Of a stretch of DNA of 64,000 bases, positions 33,286 through 45,078 are shown in pieces. The DNA is taken from contig OV121089.1 in assembly GCA_921293015.1 (NCBI GenBank), positions 47,563,220 to 47,627,219 of the forward strand, written 5' to 3'. The notes under the pieces are model-generated. The model searched no databases, was not told the origin of the DNA, and saw only the letters and a list, made by a program, of their open reading frames with translations. Within the stretch, counting starts at the first letter, position 1. Each line of letters opens with the position of its first letter. Origin of the DNA: Phorcus lineatus. Lineage: Eukaryota > Mollusca > Gastropoda > Trochida > Trochidae. Made by a program: the position numbers and the translations under genes.

Positions 33286-34653
33286 ATGGAAGTAAATAGC
33301 ATCAGTGAACTTTGTGACACAGGATCCCATCAAAACGACTCGCAGAAAGAAAAAAGTGTTCATATACCGGACAAGGCTTTTACTTGGAGTGATTCTCTTG
33401 AAAGCAGTGAACCTACTAACAAGCTGCACAAACAGGTCACTGTTCCTGTTAAGAAAAGACCATTCGCCTGTTGCGAGTGTGGTAAGACATATACAAACTC
33501 TATTTCCTTGCAAGATCACATGACTAAACACACAGGGGTGAACACGCCCTTTAAGTGTGAAATATGTGAAAAGGTTTTCGATCGAGCAAAATACCTACAA
33601 GGTCACATGAGCATACACATTGGCAACAAGCCTCATTTATGTGGAGAATGTGGGAAGACTTTCAGGGCACTGGGTCCACTCAGACAGCACATGAGAATTC
33701 ATACAGGAGAAAAACCATTCGTTTGTAAAGAATGTGGCAAAACATTTGCGTTTTCATTTGGCCTGCAATCCCATATGAGAAGCCACACAGGCGAGAAGCC
33801 TTACACTTGTAGTGAATGTGGCAAGTCATTTGCTCATCTTGGGAGTATGCAGAAGCACGTGTTGAATCACACAGGGGAGCGACTATTTAAGTGTGATGAG
33901 TGTGGTAAAACATTTACAGGATCCAGTCACCTGCAGAGACACATGAGAATCCACACAGGAGAAAAACTACACAAGTGTAATGAGTGTAACAAAGCATTCG
34001 CCGAACCAAGCAGTCTGTATGTTCACATGAGAATTCACACCGGAGAAAAACCATACAAGTGTAGCGAGTGTGATAAAGCATTTGTAGACTCAAGTAGCCT
34101 CACGAAGCATGTCAGAACCCACACAGGAGAAAAACCGTTCAAGTGTAGTGCTTGTGATAAGGCATTTGCCCAGGCGACTTCCCTGAGGACGCACATGAGA
34201 AGTCACACAGGCGAGAGACCTCATAGGTGCAGCGAGTGTGATAAGACATTTACACAGTCAAGTGCGCTCTACACGCATATGAGGTCACACACTGGGGAGA
34301 GACCGTTTAAGTGTAGCGAGTGTGATAAAACGTTTACATTATCAAGTGGCCTGAAGGTACACATGAGAATTCATACAGGAGAAAAACCCTTCATGTGTTT
34401 TGAATGTGGTAAAACATTTGCAGAGTCGGGTCATCTTCAAAAACACATGAGAGTTCACACCGGGGAGAGACCATACAAATGTGAAGAGTGTGGTAAAAGA
34501 TTTACAGAGTCAGGAAGTCTTAAAAGTCATGCAAGAGTTCATACTGGGGAGAAACCCTTCATGTGTAATGAGTGTGGTCAAAGATTCACAGAATCAAGTA
34601 GCCTAAAAAAACACATGAAACGTCATTCTGGAGAAGTTAAGTCTGTTTCTTAG
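33286..34653 (+). CDS. ZNF-D, C2H2 zinc-finger protein (455 aa, 14 fingers)
   Basis: Probable DNA-binding transcription regulator. A 59-residue Ser/Lys-rich N-terminus without a recognised domain is followed by 14 tandem C2H2 fingers (residue 60 to near the end), nearly all canonical and with strict TGEKP/TGERP linkers from finger 3 on. The most regular array in the window, which fits strong constraint. The linker after finger 1 has one extra residue. The ATG is the first in frame. The sequence just ahead, GTTATAGTTGTTAG/AAGATGG, could itself be a weak acceptor. AATAAA is at 34825-34830. Confidence 0.92.
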   Translation: MEVNSISELCDTGSHQNDSQKEKSVHIPDKAFTWSDSLESSEPTNKLHKQVTVPVKKRPFACCECGKTYTNSISLQDHMTKHTGVNTPFKCEICEKVFDRAKYLQGHMSIHIGNKPHLCGECGKTFRALGPLRQHMRIHTGEKPFVCKECGKTFAFSFGLQSHMRSHTGEKPYTCSECGKSFAHLGSMQKHVLNHTGERLFKCDECGKTFTGSSHLQRHMRIHTGEKLHKCNECNKAFAEPSSLYVHMRIHTGEKPYKCSECDKAFVDSSSLTKHVRTHTGEKPFKCSACDKAFAQATSLRTHMRSHTGERPHRCSECDKTFTQSSALYTHMRSHTGERPFKCSECDKTFTLSSGLKVHMRIHTGEKPFMCFECGKTFAESGHLQKHMRVHTGERPYKCEECGKRFTESGSLKSHARVHTGEKPFMCNECGQRFTESSSLKKHMKRHSGEVKSVS

Positions 34654-34824
34654 GAATATGATTAGTCTGTTTAATGTAAGCATGAATAACATTCTTTGTA
34701 TCTAAATATAGATAATCAGTCAAATTGTCATCTATAAAATCATTTTGAAAATAATTTCCTTATGTTGAAAAAAAAATGAAGACTTCAGGATATAATTTGT
34801 TTGAAATACAACTTCTTTCTTTTG

Positions 34825-34830
34825 AATAAA
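34825..34830 (+). terminator. polyadenylation signal of ZNF-D
   Basis: AATAAA 172 bases after the stop codon, followed by GTTTTTAC. Confidence 0.55.
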
Positions 34831-36827
34831 GTTTTTACATAAATTCCAATATCGTCATTGTTAAGTCTTAAGAATTAAATATGGTCATAGTTCTTCTACA
34901 TCACAACCAATAACAGATGTGAAATTGTAAAAACTAATTTAGAATTAGAATTAGATTGAAATTTTCTAGTGAAATGAATGCTGTTTCAGTCTGAAATTGA
35001 ATATAATATTGAAGCTTCTTTTCATTTATTATCGCCAAAACAATATAGTTTAGAGATTTGTTTGTGATGGGCAGTAAATGGAAGACTTCGGGCTCATTCC
35101 CTGACATTTCCTGTTTTGATCCTGATCGTCAGATTTTGATAAAAATGGGTACAAAAGTGCAAAAAATGACAAATGTAGACAGACTCAAGAAAATCATGAT
35201 TTTTGGACCAAAAGTGATTGTATTAGAAATGATTTAAAAGATTAACAGAAGTTAAGTATGGATGAGAAAATAAATAAGTTAATTTTTATCATTATCAGGT
35301 TTATGAATATGACAGTGCAGGTACAGAATCTGAATGTCTGTACCACTCTAAAATATATGATGTAGTTGTTATAAGAATGTTTTATTAATTCAAGTCACAC
35401 TTTCGTGTAAAACCATTTCTTGTTTCATTTATTGAATACAAGTTCCAGTATGTGCAGTGGCATGTCTACTCTCATGTCACCATACATATAGTAGGCATTA
35501 AAGGGACACTGAGTATGTTGTCAAACTTCATAAATGATGTTATTTTATGGAAAAGTAGAAGTTGCTTCTGAAAATGATAATTTTAGTATTATCAGTTCAC
35601 AATAGAGACATTAAGCAGGTCATAGCCATAATTTATGATAAAAAAACTGAAAGCTGTGCGCGCCAATGACTAAATTGTAATTTTGAAATCTTATTTACAG
35701 CAGACCAAAATGTGGTTGATAGGCTTAAGTATGGTAAGTCATATAACTTGTATTAAAGCATGTAAATGGGATGCAGCAGTTGGACTTCTTACAGTGACGT
35801 TTTTTTTCCATTATCATTGTAAGAAAATATCATAATTTTGATAATAATGTGTTAAAAATGGGACGTTAGGAAGGTGATTTTAACTTACCTCAAGACAAAT
35901 GGTATTTTGGCTCTTATTTATCAGTAAGCCAAATATTATATTTATGAAACATACTCTGTTTTGTATTTCATGCGTAAGTGATTTGTATACTTATTGTTAT
36001 TTATTTAGTTTATTCCAAAGTGTCATGTTAACTTTAATAATATTGCACCAGGAACTGTTTCTAAATTTATTTTTACGCTGTATCTGATTAAATTGATTGT
36101 ACTCAAGAGAGTAAAAGATTCTAAATACTTCCGGGATACAACTCATTTCCATGAAGCACAGCTTGAGAACAGCCTGTATAGATGCGAGTTCTGATGTAAG
36201 CCCTTAAAGCCAAGGAGAAGGACTTTGAAATAACTTTGTCAATAGTTAAGCGTGACTCCTAATCGAACCATTCATTTTTGATGTGGTAATAATATTGATC
36301 TGCATAGACTATATTCTGTCTGCACTTAACTGGTTACTGAACAGGGAACATGCACTTGTATTGGCTGTTTTTAATACTATTACACCTCGAAACAGAGTCA
36401 ATTATAATCATACTAGTTTTGTCTATTTATAAGTATACATGTGTATTTCCATGGTATGAGATTATTGTACATGCATTACAACAAATGTTCTTTTGGCTGT
36501 ATACTGCTTGATGTAGGGCAATGCACTGAAGTCTTTTCTTTATATTTTAGCTCGTGAATGACATTTTTTTTCACTGTAATATTATCAAACAGTAAGTCAG
36601 ATTTTTTTTGTCGATTTATTCCCACAGAATAAATGTGTTGACCTCAAAGCCAGTGTTTATTATTCCCCAGTGATACATAGCATTCAATCTGTCCGTCTAT
36701 TTGTTGGTCACAAAATTGTGACCAGATCATATCTCAAGAACTATAGAAGCTACCGTAACAGAACTTGATACACATGTCCACCTTGATCCATAGATGTTCA
36801 ATTTGAATGTCAGATCTGTATTTTTAT
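34831..36827. other. non-coding, no gene seen
   Basis: AT-rich. Contains CATTAAAGGGACACTGAG near 35498, a motif also seen near 59265 (GTAAAGGGACACTCTG), suggesting termini of a further dispersed repeat whose other ends I could not define. Confidence 0.4.
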
Positions 36828-37140
36828 TAGCTTGTCAGACCTGAAAGGTTAGATAGGCACATGGCATGGCCAATTGTCTATCATCCATTGTCTGTCATTT
36901 GTCATCAGTCGTGTGTAAACTTTGAACATTTTTGACTGCTCCTAAACTGTTGCACTTCCGAAGGTCCAATTTTGTTTGGACATACGTTTCACCTTGGTGA
37001 TCTGAATTTGAAAAATTCAATCTTTCCTGGTGTCATGAAGCAAGGCAGTTCCATTGAAACCAGAAGTCCCCCTCTTTCTGCCATTAGTCAAAGAGCTGCA
37101 TTTCAAGTCTTACATGTATGTATCTGTATTTCATATGATG
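36828..37140 (+). repeat. 5' part of a dispersed repeat related to 42556-43775
   Basis: Starts ATTAGCTTGTCAGACCTGAAAG and continues GGCACATGGCATGGCC, matching the start of the element at 42556 (TTAGCTCATCAGGTCTGAAAG ... GGCTTATGGCATGGC). It gives way to the satellite-like array at about 37140. Confidence 0.55.
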
Positions 37141-38700
37141 GCAGAAACCTTGTGCCTTCCGCACTACTTTTTTTTGCATCCCGCCCAATTTTTGAAAACC
37201 TCCTAAAATACTTTCATAAAATCCCTTTTCTTTCAGGCAATCACTATTATCCTTTATTCTCAGAATATTTACCCTTAAATTCCCCAAACAACCCCAAAGG
37301 AAGCCCTAAGAAAGAACCTTGCGCCTTTAACTTTTGCACATTTCACCCAATTTTTAAAAACCTCCTAAAATACTCTCATGAAATATGAATTGTCTGAGAC
37401 AACAACTTTTATCCTTTATTCTAAGATTATATATATACCTTTCAAAATCCCAAAGAACCCCAAAAAAGGCCTTAGTTGGAACCTTGCGCCCTCTGCCCAA
37501 TTTTGCACATTCCGCCAAATTAATAAAAACATCCAAAAAGACTCTCTTTAATCACCTATTGCCTGTGACAACGCCCATTATCCTTTATTCTAAGATTGTT
37601 AACCGTTAATCCCAAAACAACCCCATAAGAAGCCCTTACTAGGAACCTTGAGCCTTCTGCCCAATTTTGCGCATACCGCCCAATTTTTAAAAACCACCTT
37701 AATCGCTACGCAAAAGTCCCTACTGTCTTAGACAATCCCAATTATCCTTTACTTCAAGAGCATTCACCATTTAAAATCCCAAAACAACCCCATAAGAAGC
37801 TTTTGTAAGAACCTTGCGCCTTCCGCCCAATTTTGCACCTTCCGCCAAATTTTTTAAAAACTTTAAAAAGTTAGCGCAAAGTCCCTAGTGTCTGTTACAC
37901 TCCTAATTATTCTTTATTCAGAGATTATCCTTTAAAAACCCCAAAACAACCCCATAAGAAGCCCTTAATAGTAACTTTGCGCTTTCTGCCCAATTTTGCG
38001 TATTCCGCCCAATTTTTAAGAACCTCTTAAAAAGTTTGCTCAAAGTCCCTAGTGTATGTTACATTCCCCATTATCCTTTATTCCAAGTGCAGAAACCATC
38101 TAAAATCCCAAAACAACCCCATTAGAAGCCATTAGAATGCCCAATTTTGCACATTCCCTCCAAATTTTAAAAACTCTTTAAACGTTTGCTCAATGTCCCT
38201 AATGTCTGTTACACTCCCCATTATCCTTTATTCCGAGATTATTATCCGTTAAAAATTCCAAAACAACCCCAATAGAAGCATTTAGTGGGAAACTTGTGCC
38301 TTCCACCCAATTTTGCACATTCCCCAAAATTATGAAAAACTCTTTAAAAGTTTGCGCAAAGTCCCCAGTGTCTGTTACGCTCCCCATTATCCTTTATTCC
38401 GAGATTATTATCCGTTAAAAGTTCCAAAACAATCCCAAAAGAAGCATTTATTAGGAACCTTATGCCTTCCACCGAATTTTGCACATTCCGCCCAATTTTT
38501 AAAAACCTCTTCAAATCGTGAGAGATCCCAAATATCCTTTATTCCAAGTGCATTAACCATTTTAAATCCCAAAACAACCCCATAAGAAGCCCTTAGTAGG
38601 AACCTTGCGCCTTCCAACCTGTTTTGCGCACTCCGTCCAATTTTTAAGAACCTCCTAAAGTTGTTGCGCAAAGTCCTTGGTGTCTGTTATTCCAAGTGCT
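37141..38700. repeat. tandem array, about 165-bp unit, about 10 copies
   Basis: The marker AACCTTGCGCCTTCCG recurs (with changes) at about 37148, 37317, 37482, 37646, 37812, 37975, 38292, 38457 and 38603, giving a period near 165 bp with one copy lacking the marker near 38130. Other markers per unit are CCCAATTTTGCACATTCCG, AAAGTCCCTAGTGTCTGTTA, CCATTATCCTTTATTC and AAAACAACCCCATAAGAAG. Units are about 80-90% alike by eye. ORFs inside are by-products of the repeat. Confidence 0.85.
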
Positions 38701-38980
38701 TTTAACAAAAGTGTCTCTCGCGAACGCAGCCACATGCACGTGAATCACGCCGCCCATGTTTTGCAAACAAATGATAAGAGACGAATATATGGATGACAAC
38801 TTCTTTATTCTGAGAACGCGACGTTTGGACACAACTTCTTGTGTCGGTAGAGGAGGTTACATTTATATCATTATATTCAATTAAGAGATGCAATTAACAA
38901 AGAAAACAATTGTTGATAGAGACAATGTAAAAAAGGTATGATAAAGAGATTAAGATTAAAAGCCAGGGTCGCACACAGCA

Positions 38981-39343
38981 TTATGTAAACATGTAATTAG
39001 GTAGATGCCAGAGATGTACAAAGAGGTTACAGGATAAGGGAATGTGATCGCCTTGATCCCTTTTCAAAGTGAGCTTTTGTCGTTGAATCAACAGGCCTTC
39101 TGTGTACTTTCTGAGGGTAAAGTCTGATTGATTTTTGGCCAGTAAGGTAGTTTCAGTCCAATTTATTTGATGATTAGGGTTTGCTCTGATGTGGTCTGCT
39201 ATTGCTGAATTGCCGTCGGTTATGCTGGTTGTGGTATGGTGCCCTTTGATTCTGAAGCGTCGCGTTCTCAGAATAAAAAGGTTGCCAACCATACTTTCGT
39301 CTCTTTTCTGATTTCCAACTTCTAATATGCCACAAGAAGTCAA
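38981..39343 (-). mobile_element. Penelope-like retroelement relic, GIY-YIG endonuclease C-terminal part
   Basis: A 120-codon minus-strand ORF contains TSITDGNSAIADHIRANPNH, then QINWTETTLLAKNQSDFTLR, YTEGLLIQ and LKRDQGDHIP. The order (H near the start, S-IA-H, H-INW, R--EGLLIQ, N/K-RD-G) fits the second half of the GIY-YIG nuclease domain carried by Penelope-like elements, with the Arg and Glu catalytic-region residues in place. The GIY and YIG motifs and the RT are missing. A block TTCTTTATTCTGAGAACGCG at about 38800 recurs inverted inside the ORF (about 39260-39280). Confidence 0.6.
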
Positions 39344-39359
39344 ACAAATGATGTGACCC

Positions 39360-39775
39360 TTAGAATCCCCATTCTGGAATACAAGTAGGGAGAGCTCTGT
39401 TACGGTATGTTAAACGCAAGCCTTTTGGTTCAAACACCCTTCTGAAAAAGGCCTGGTTATCTCATTGCTGGTTGAGCAAGCAAAATGTGAGAAATCGCTT
39501 CAAATCATCACAAGCGTCAGCGTAGGTTATGGTGTGAGCACAGGCAGAAGTGGAACCTTAGATCATGGAGTCATGGAGGAGAATACACCGGACCGACGAA
39601 AGTCGTTTCCTCCTGCATGCTATTGGTGGGAGAGCCGACAAATGGAGGACTAAGAATACACTTCATGCCCCCAGGAACATGTTGTTAAGAGGATTTGGTG
39701 ACTATACAAGGTTCACTCACAGGCGCTCGCTACATCCAGGAGGTTCTGGATAATGTACTTATTGATTATTGATCA
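39360..39775 (+). mobile_element. Tc1-like transposase relic
   Basis: In shifting frames the plus strand reads W-R-R-I-H-R-TDESRFLLHAIGGRADKWR, then RSLHPGG, and in another frame RYIQEVLDNVLIDY. These match the second Asp region (DESRF) and the RYI-EVL segment of Tc1 transposases. Stops and frameshifts make it inactive. Inverted termini were not located. Confidence 0.65.
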
Positions 39776-39830
39776 TGCATACATAGTGACATACATGCAT
39801 TAATAACCTACATACATGTAAGTAATACGG

Positions 39831-39880
39831 TTTGTGTATGTGTGTGTATCTATGCGTGTGTGTGCCTGTGTGTGTATGTA
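39831..39880. repeat. (TG)n microsatellite, imperfect
   Basis: TGTGTATG/TGTGTGTGCC alternation over about 50 bp. Confidence 0.8.
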
Positions 39881-40746
39881 AACCAAGCTCTTTTGTGTCT
39901 TCTTGTTCCTTGAGTTAACATCACGACCAGTGTTTATTCTTATTTCTCCTCCAGGCAGCAAACCCATCAACGTAACATAACATTTATTACAATTATATTA
40001 CAAATATTACACATATTATTTACAGTGAAAATACTGATTTACTATCTTCTACACCACACCATAAAGAAAATATAAGCAAAACTGTAAGTAACATTTACAT
40101 TTAATGGCTTCAGTGATGTTTACAAACAAAGATCTTTTATTTTTAATATCTTGATTTCAGTTGATATCTTAGGTAGTTAGCTCTTCCTTGATAAGCGGCA
40201 TTTATTTCTTGAACATAAAACAACATAAAGAAGAGAAAACAAATTCTGATAAAACTGGAACAACTCATGTTAACAAGAGAAGGTTATATTTATTTTTGAA
40301 GATAAAATCGAACTTGCTCAAGAGGGCACCTCAATATTCCGGCCACCTTCTAGTTGTGGCCACATCAAATCCTGCCCCATCCCGTAGCGTTTCAAGCCGG
40401 CCTCTATTTCATGAAATACGGTATTTCAACCGGCGTTAATGTGGCTCCCGTAAGAGAAAACCTGTCTGCATTGTTCATTTGCAAGCATATGATTACCAAG
40501 CGAGCCAAGCAACTGACGCTGAATGTTTATTAAACGGAGCTTCGAATTTAAATCATCTAATATTTCATCTAGTGGAGTCAATTTAACACCGATATGTATG
40601 TGGAATAAATCATAATGTCACGTATATGATAACACAATTTGTGAAGCTAAAAATGATTAAAACACTCTCCAATGTTGTCTTTACGACTTTTGATAAATAA
40701 TGTTTTCTGGCTGCGGTACTGACGAAACCGGTCATTTTCTAATTGT

Positions 40747-40885
40747 TCATGTTATTTTCCGTTTCCAGTAACCCCCTTCCCCCATTTTGTGTAGTGCAGT
40801 TATTAAATTTCTGTTTGTCACAAACAGAGTTGTTTCCCTTCTCTCATTAAGATTTCACCTTTCTTTGTTCGGTATGAGGTCATAA
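40747..40885. repeat. upstream block shared with 52053-52225
   Basis: Shared words: TTCCCC near the start, ATTTCTGTTTGTCA(C/T)AAACA then GAGTT(G/A)TTTCCCTT, TCATTAAG, and CACCTTTC. The two blocks lie upstream of the paralogues ZNF-E1 and ZNF-E2 respectively, in the same orientation, so they may be duplicated promoter or first-exon sequence. Confidence 0.5.
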
Positions 40886-42140
40886 TCAACGTACCTTCGT
40901 ATATGGTGAGCATTGAAATGGATTTTTTTTCAGGTGAAGAGAAAAAAAAAGAATAAACGTTTTTAAATTGTAGAATAGGTCACATTACGAACTAGAGAGA
41001 ACGATAAATACAGTAAAGGTGTCACACAGTCAATTTTTGGATGGCTGTCCTCGTTCTGGGAAAGTTTGCGATATTAAGCATTAAAATAAATTTGTTCGTC
41101 AATAAATGCTTATAATCAACGTTACGTCAAAATGATAACATTCATTATATGATTTGACAATATCAGATTGATAATTTAACATAAGCTGGGGAAGAATAAA
41201 TCATTATCTTGTCCAAAAACTAGTGCAACGTATCTGTAGATATTGTAGCCGTGTAGATATAGACCGTTATTTCTGTATTGAAATTTATGAGAAAAATATT
41301 ATATTTATTGATTATTGAGTTATGAAGTACTGGAATGTTTTAAATATAAATACAATCAAACAATCAACGTTAATTTCATAATTTTCGATTACGGAAAATG
41401 GACAATTGAAACGGAAGCCATATACATATTGCGTTACATCCTTTGCATGTTTTAGGTTAGAAGGCAAATTAGCGTAGCCTGATATATAACTATCAAACTC
41501 CTTCGCTGCATTTTCCCGTCTGCATACGCTCCACCAACTCTCGGCTGCTAGCCGTTGTTTCAACGAGATTTCGTCTCCTTAACCCCCAGTTGACCCAACG
41601 TAATATCAAATTACCCCTGCGCACAGTTGGCGGTCATTGTTTTAGTACTCCTCGCGCAAGCAACACATGTTTTCAAATTGTTAATTGGAAAAACAAGAAA
41701 GAAAAATATAAGTCTAAAAACGCGTTCATATCTGCAATACACACCAATCTGCTGTTAATAATCTGCTGTATTATCCATATGGAAAGATTGACACAGGGTA
41801 ACATTTTCCTGTATGTCACATGGGAGTTACACAATTTTTCTTGCATTTGATTGGTCGTTGTGAACCAATGAAAATGAACGTTGTGCCGGGGCTATTTCAT
41901 TCATCTCTCATACTCAGTTCCCGACTGGTAATTTGATTACACATATTCTGCATTTTAACAATGTTTGTTTATTCCACATAGTTGTCATTCGACCTTTCTC
42001 GGATGTGCCATTGCAAAAAACGTGAAATAAGTCTGCCAAATTGCACAGATGTTTAGAAATTAGCGATTATTGAATTACTACAACGTCACAACATTAAGTT
42101 TACAGTTGTGAAGAAGGTGCCTAGTTTCGTTCTTTTGTCA

Positions 42141-42194
42141 TGACGTCATAAACATGACCGGCTATGACGTGAAGGTGTCATCAGTTACGTCACA
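42141..42194. promoter_or_regulatory. CRE palindrome with two CRE-like half sites
   Basis: TGACGTCA at 42141-42148, TGACGTG at 42165 and TTACGTCAC at 42186. This is a second CRE-rich spot, upstream of ZNF-E1. Confidence 0.4.
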
Positions 42195-42292
42195 AGAATT
42201 TTAGTTTGAGCTGTTGTGTAGCATTTCTGTAGGCCGTCGATGACCTCTTGAAATTGACTTCTTTGAGTGGCATTTTAGAAGTTGGAAGCAAC

Positions 42293-42460
42293 TAAGTACA
42301 AATAATTTATGGATGACAACTTCTTTATTCTGAGGTTGCGACCTTTCGATACCGATTCTTGTATCGTTGTCAAGCTTGAATTCACAAGGATACAAGAATT
42401 TGTATCAAAACGTCCGACCTCAGAATAAAGAAGTTTTCATCCATAAATTATTTGTACTTA
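42293..42460. mobile_element. 168-bp foldback element
   Basis: Arms of about 50 bp: the left starts TAAGTACAAATAATTTATGG and continues ATGACAACTTCTTTATTCTG; the right is its reverse complement with few mismatches. The TTCTTTATTCTGAG word is also found at 38800 near the GIY-YIG relic, so the element may derive from the ends of that retroelement family. Confidence 0.75.
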
Positions 42461-42555
42461 CTCTTGAAATTGATACAAAACTGTTAGATATAACCATTTT
42501 GAATGACGGTTGTGAAAGGAAAGATTACACTTTCAACAACAACTACATTTAGCTT

Positions 42556-43775
42556 TTATTAGCTCATCAGGTCTGAAAGACCCGATGGGCTTATGGCATG
42601 GCATGGCGTCCGGCGTCCGTCCATCCGTCCGTCCGTCCATCCGTAAACTTTTCACTTTTTTGACTTCTTCTCCAGAACTAATGACTCTAGAGAGCTGAAA
42701 TTTTATGTGCATACTCCTTGGCAAATGGGGATTCTAAATTGTAGATTTCGTGACCCCATGACCCCAAATGGGGTCACAAGGGTCAAAACCTTAAAAATCT
42801 ATTTTAATCTTCTTCTTGAGTTCCAAAAGGTCCAGAGAGCTGAAAAGTTGTGTGTAGACTTCTTGGCCAATGGGGATTCTAAACTGTAGATTTTGTGACC
42901 CCATGACCCCAAATGAGGTCAGAGGGGTCAAAACATGAAAAACCTATTTTCATATTCTTCTCCAGTTCCAAAAGGTCTAGAGAGCTGAATAGTTGTGTGT
43001 AGACTCCTTGGGCACTGGAGATTCTAAATTGTAGGTTTGGTGACCCCATGGGGTCATGGGGGTCAAAACCTGAGAAACCTATTTTCATCTTCTCCTCCAG
43101 TTCCAAAAGGTCTAGAGAGCTGAAAAGGTGTGTGTAGACTCCTTGGCCAATGGGGATTCTAAATTGTAGGTTTGGTGACCCCATGATCCCAAATGGGGTC
43201 ACAGGGGTCAAAACCTAAAAAACCTAATTTCATCTTTTTCCCTAGTTCCAAAAGGTCTAGAGAGCTGAAAAATTGTGTGAAGACCCCTAGGACACTGGGG
43301 ATTCTAAATTGTAGGTTTGGTGACCCCATGACCCCAAATGGGGTTACAGGGGTCGAAACCTTAAAATCCTACTTTCATCTTCTTCTCCAGTTCCAAAAGG
43401 TCTTGATAGCTTAATAGTTGTGTGTAGACTCCTTGGACAATGGGGATTCTGAATTGTAGGTTCAGTGACCCCTTGACCCCAAATGGGGTTACAGGGGTCG
43501 AAACCTTAAAATCCTACTTTCATCTTCTTCTCCAGTTCCAAAAGGTCTTGATAGCTTAATAGTTGTGTGTAGACTCCTTGGACAATGGGGATTCTGAATT
43601 GTAGGTTCAGTGACCCCTTGACCCCAAATGGGCAATGGGCCTTTTTTATTTGATTGTGAATAACTCGGACGTTGGGACAGGCTATCTTTTCTACACTGCC
43701 CATGACCCCATGGTCTAAACCCAAACACCTATTTCTATCAAAAGTCTGATGAGCTACAGAGCCCATGGCTCTATT
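42556..43775. repeat. dispersed repeat with about 145-bp tandem core (7 units)
   Basis: Starts TATTAGCTCATCAGGTCTGA and ends TCTGATGAGCTACAGAGCCC, an inverted pair. The core unit carries CCAAAAGGTCTAGAGAGCTG, TGTGTAGACTCCTTGG, AATGGGGATTCTAAATTGTA and GTGACCCCATGACCCCAAAT, and recurs near 42690, 42834, 42978, 43117, 43260, 43405 and 43551. Two adjacent units (about 43380-43500 and 43500-43625) are almost identical, a recent duplication. ORFs here are by-products of the repeat. Confidence 0.8.
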
Positions 43776-43924
43776 TTTGTTAACCTTTTCACAAATTACA
43801 ATTTAGCCGTGCGTAGGTAAGTGTGAAGTAAAGCCCCAGCTTCACCACACTAATCCTTAATGGAGAAATGTCTATTACTATTATTTTCAAGTTTTCATCT
43901 TTAAAAACAATATGTGGATAATAT

Positions 43925-44060
43925 AAACAATAACCAACCCCAGCAGTTTCCCCTAGCGAGATGATATTGCAATTTAAACTACCTGGCAATATTTCAGCCA
44001 ATGAGAACATTGAATTCATGAATACTATAGTTATCGTCACACAGGCCTAAGAGAGCAAAA
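43925..44060 (+). mobile_element. family 2 TIR element, internal fragment
   Basis: CAATTTAAACTACCTGGCAA, then TATTTCAGCCAATGAGAACA, matches 60250-60300 closely; the rest of the element is missing or too diverged. Confidence 0.55.
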
Positions 44061-45078
44061 GGATGAGAGTGTAAATATTCAAAATATAGCCATTCCGTAA
44101 CTGCGATTTTTTTCAATGGAATCTGTTTTTTGTTTTGGATCATGAATTAAGGGATGTTATATTGTTTTATTGATTTTCCTATAATTTTGTGTTAAGCCAT
44201 TTTGTCAAATGCACTGTCAATGGACAAATTTGGTGATTTATTTTACTTAAAGAATTAATAAGTATCAATCTTAGTCTTGAACATAAACATTACAAGGCTG
44301 ATGAGCTACAGAGCTCATGGCTCTATTTGTACAATTGAATTAACTATTCACAGTTTTGTACACTCATGATTCTTGGCACTGCTGTATTGACGATATATAT
44401 ATATCTCATTGGATGTAACCAAAATAATCTGTCAATTCAATAGTGGTTGTTGCTTAAGTCTCCAACTACAACAAACTATTGGTGTTGATTACTGTAACTG
44501 AGACATTTTGTCCTATTGTTTGGAAAACTCTGATAATTTATGAATCTTCATTTGTATGAAAAATCGGTCTTTACCTTGTGTCTTCTGATGTCGAATGTAT
44601 CAACACTTGTTGATAAAAGAAAAAATATTCTTGACAAGAAACTGATATTTCCCTTGTTTAACACCATGGATTGATAAAGTTGATGTGAGAAGATACTCTG
44701 GCATGATTGTCTTATTTATTTTCATTGATAGGAAATAGGATATTCCTGTGACAAGTTTCAGCATGATATTGTAATTTTTTTCTATCACCAGGTAGATTCT
44801 TCAAGCTGATTGAGGGAGGGACAGACAGACCAAGGAAAGAAACTTATCACCAACATTGTTCCTAAAGTGATTGCCGACATTGCTTCCTAAGGTCATCTCC
44901 AACTTTGTTCCCTACAGCCATCACTGACATTGCTTCCATAAATCATCGCTACCTCCAATCATCAGCAATTTACAGAAACCAAATGCTGACTTTTTCTGGT
45001 AAAAAGTTTCCAAGGAAAAATGTTTAGGAGACAGATCTTGATGAGAATTCTTACGAAGAGAAGCAGTAACATTAAACA
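44061..45078 (+). other. ZNF-E1 intron end and 5'UTR
   Basis: A repeat terminus (GCTGATGAGCTACAGAGCTC) lies at about 44297. The acceptor TTTTTTTCTATCACCAG ends at 44791. The 287 bases of inferred 5'UTR after it share CAGAAACCAAATG and the sequence around the ATG with ZNF-E2. Confidence 0.55.

Larger units (their letters stand above)
39881..42292. other. non-coding, likely far-upstream region of ZNF-E1
   Basis: Contains a block at 40747-40885 similar to 52053-52225 and CCAAT-type words (TTGATTGGTCG near 41848, AACCAATGAAAA near 41864). A donor-like CGACTG/GTAATTTG at 41937/41938 might end a first exon. No gene is supported. Confidence 0.35.

Noticed and set aside
36972..37388. 138-codon ORF entering the tandem array
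   Set aside because: It crosses from a dispersed repeat into the satellite-like array and has no domain; an ORF by chance.
37141..38700. Possible CRISPR-like array because of regular repeats
   Set aside because: The whole 165-bp unit is repeated, with no unique spacers, and the DNA is eukaryotic.
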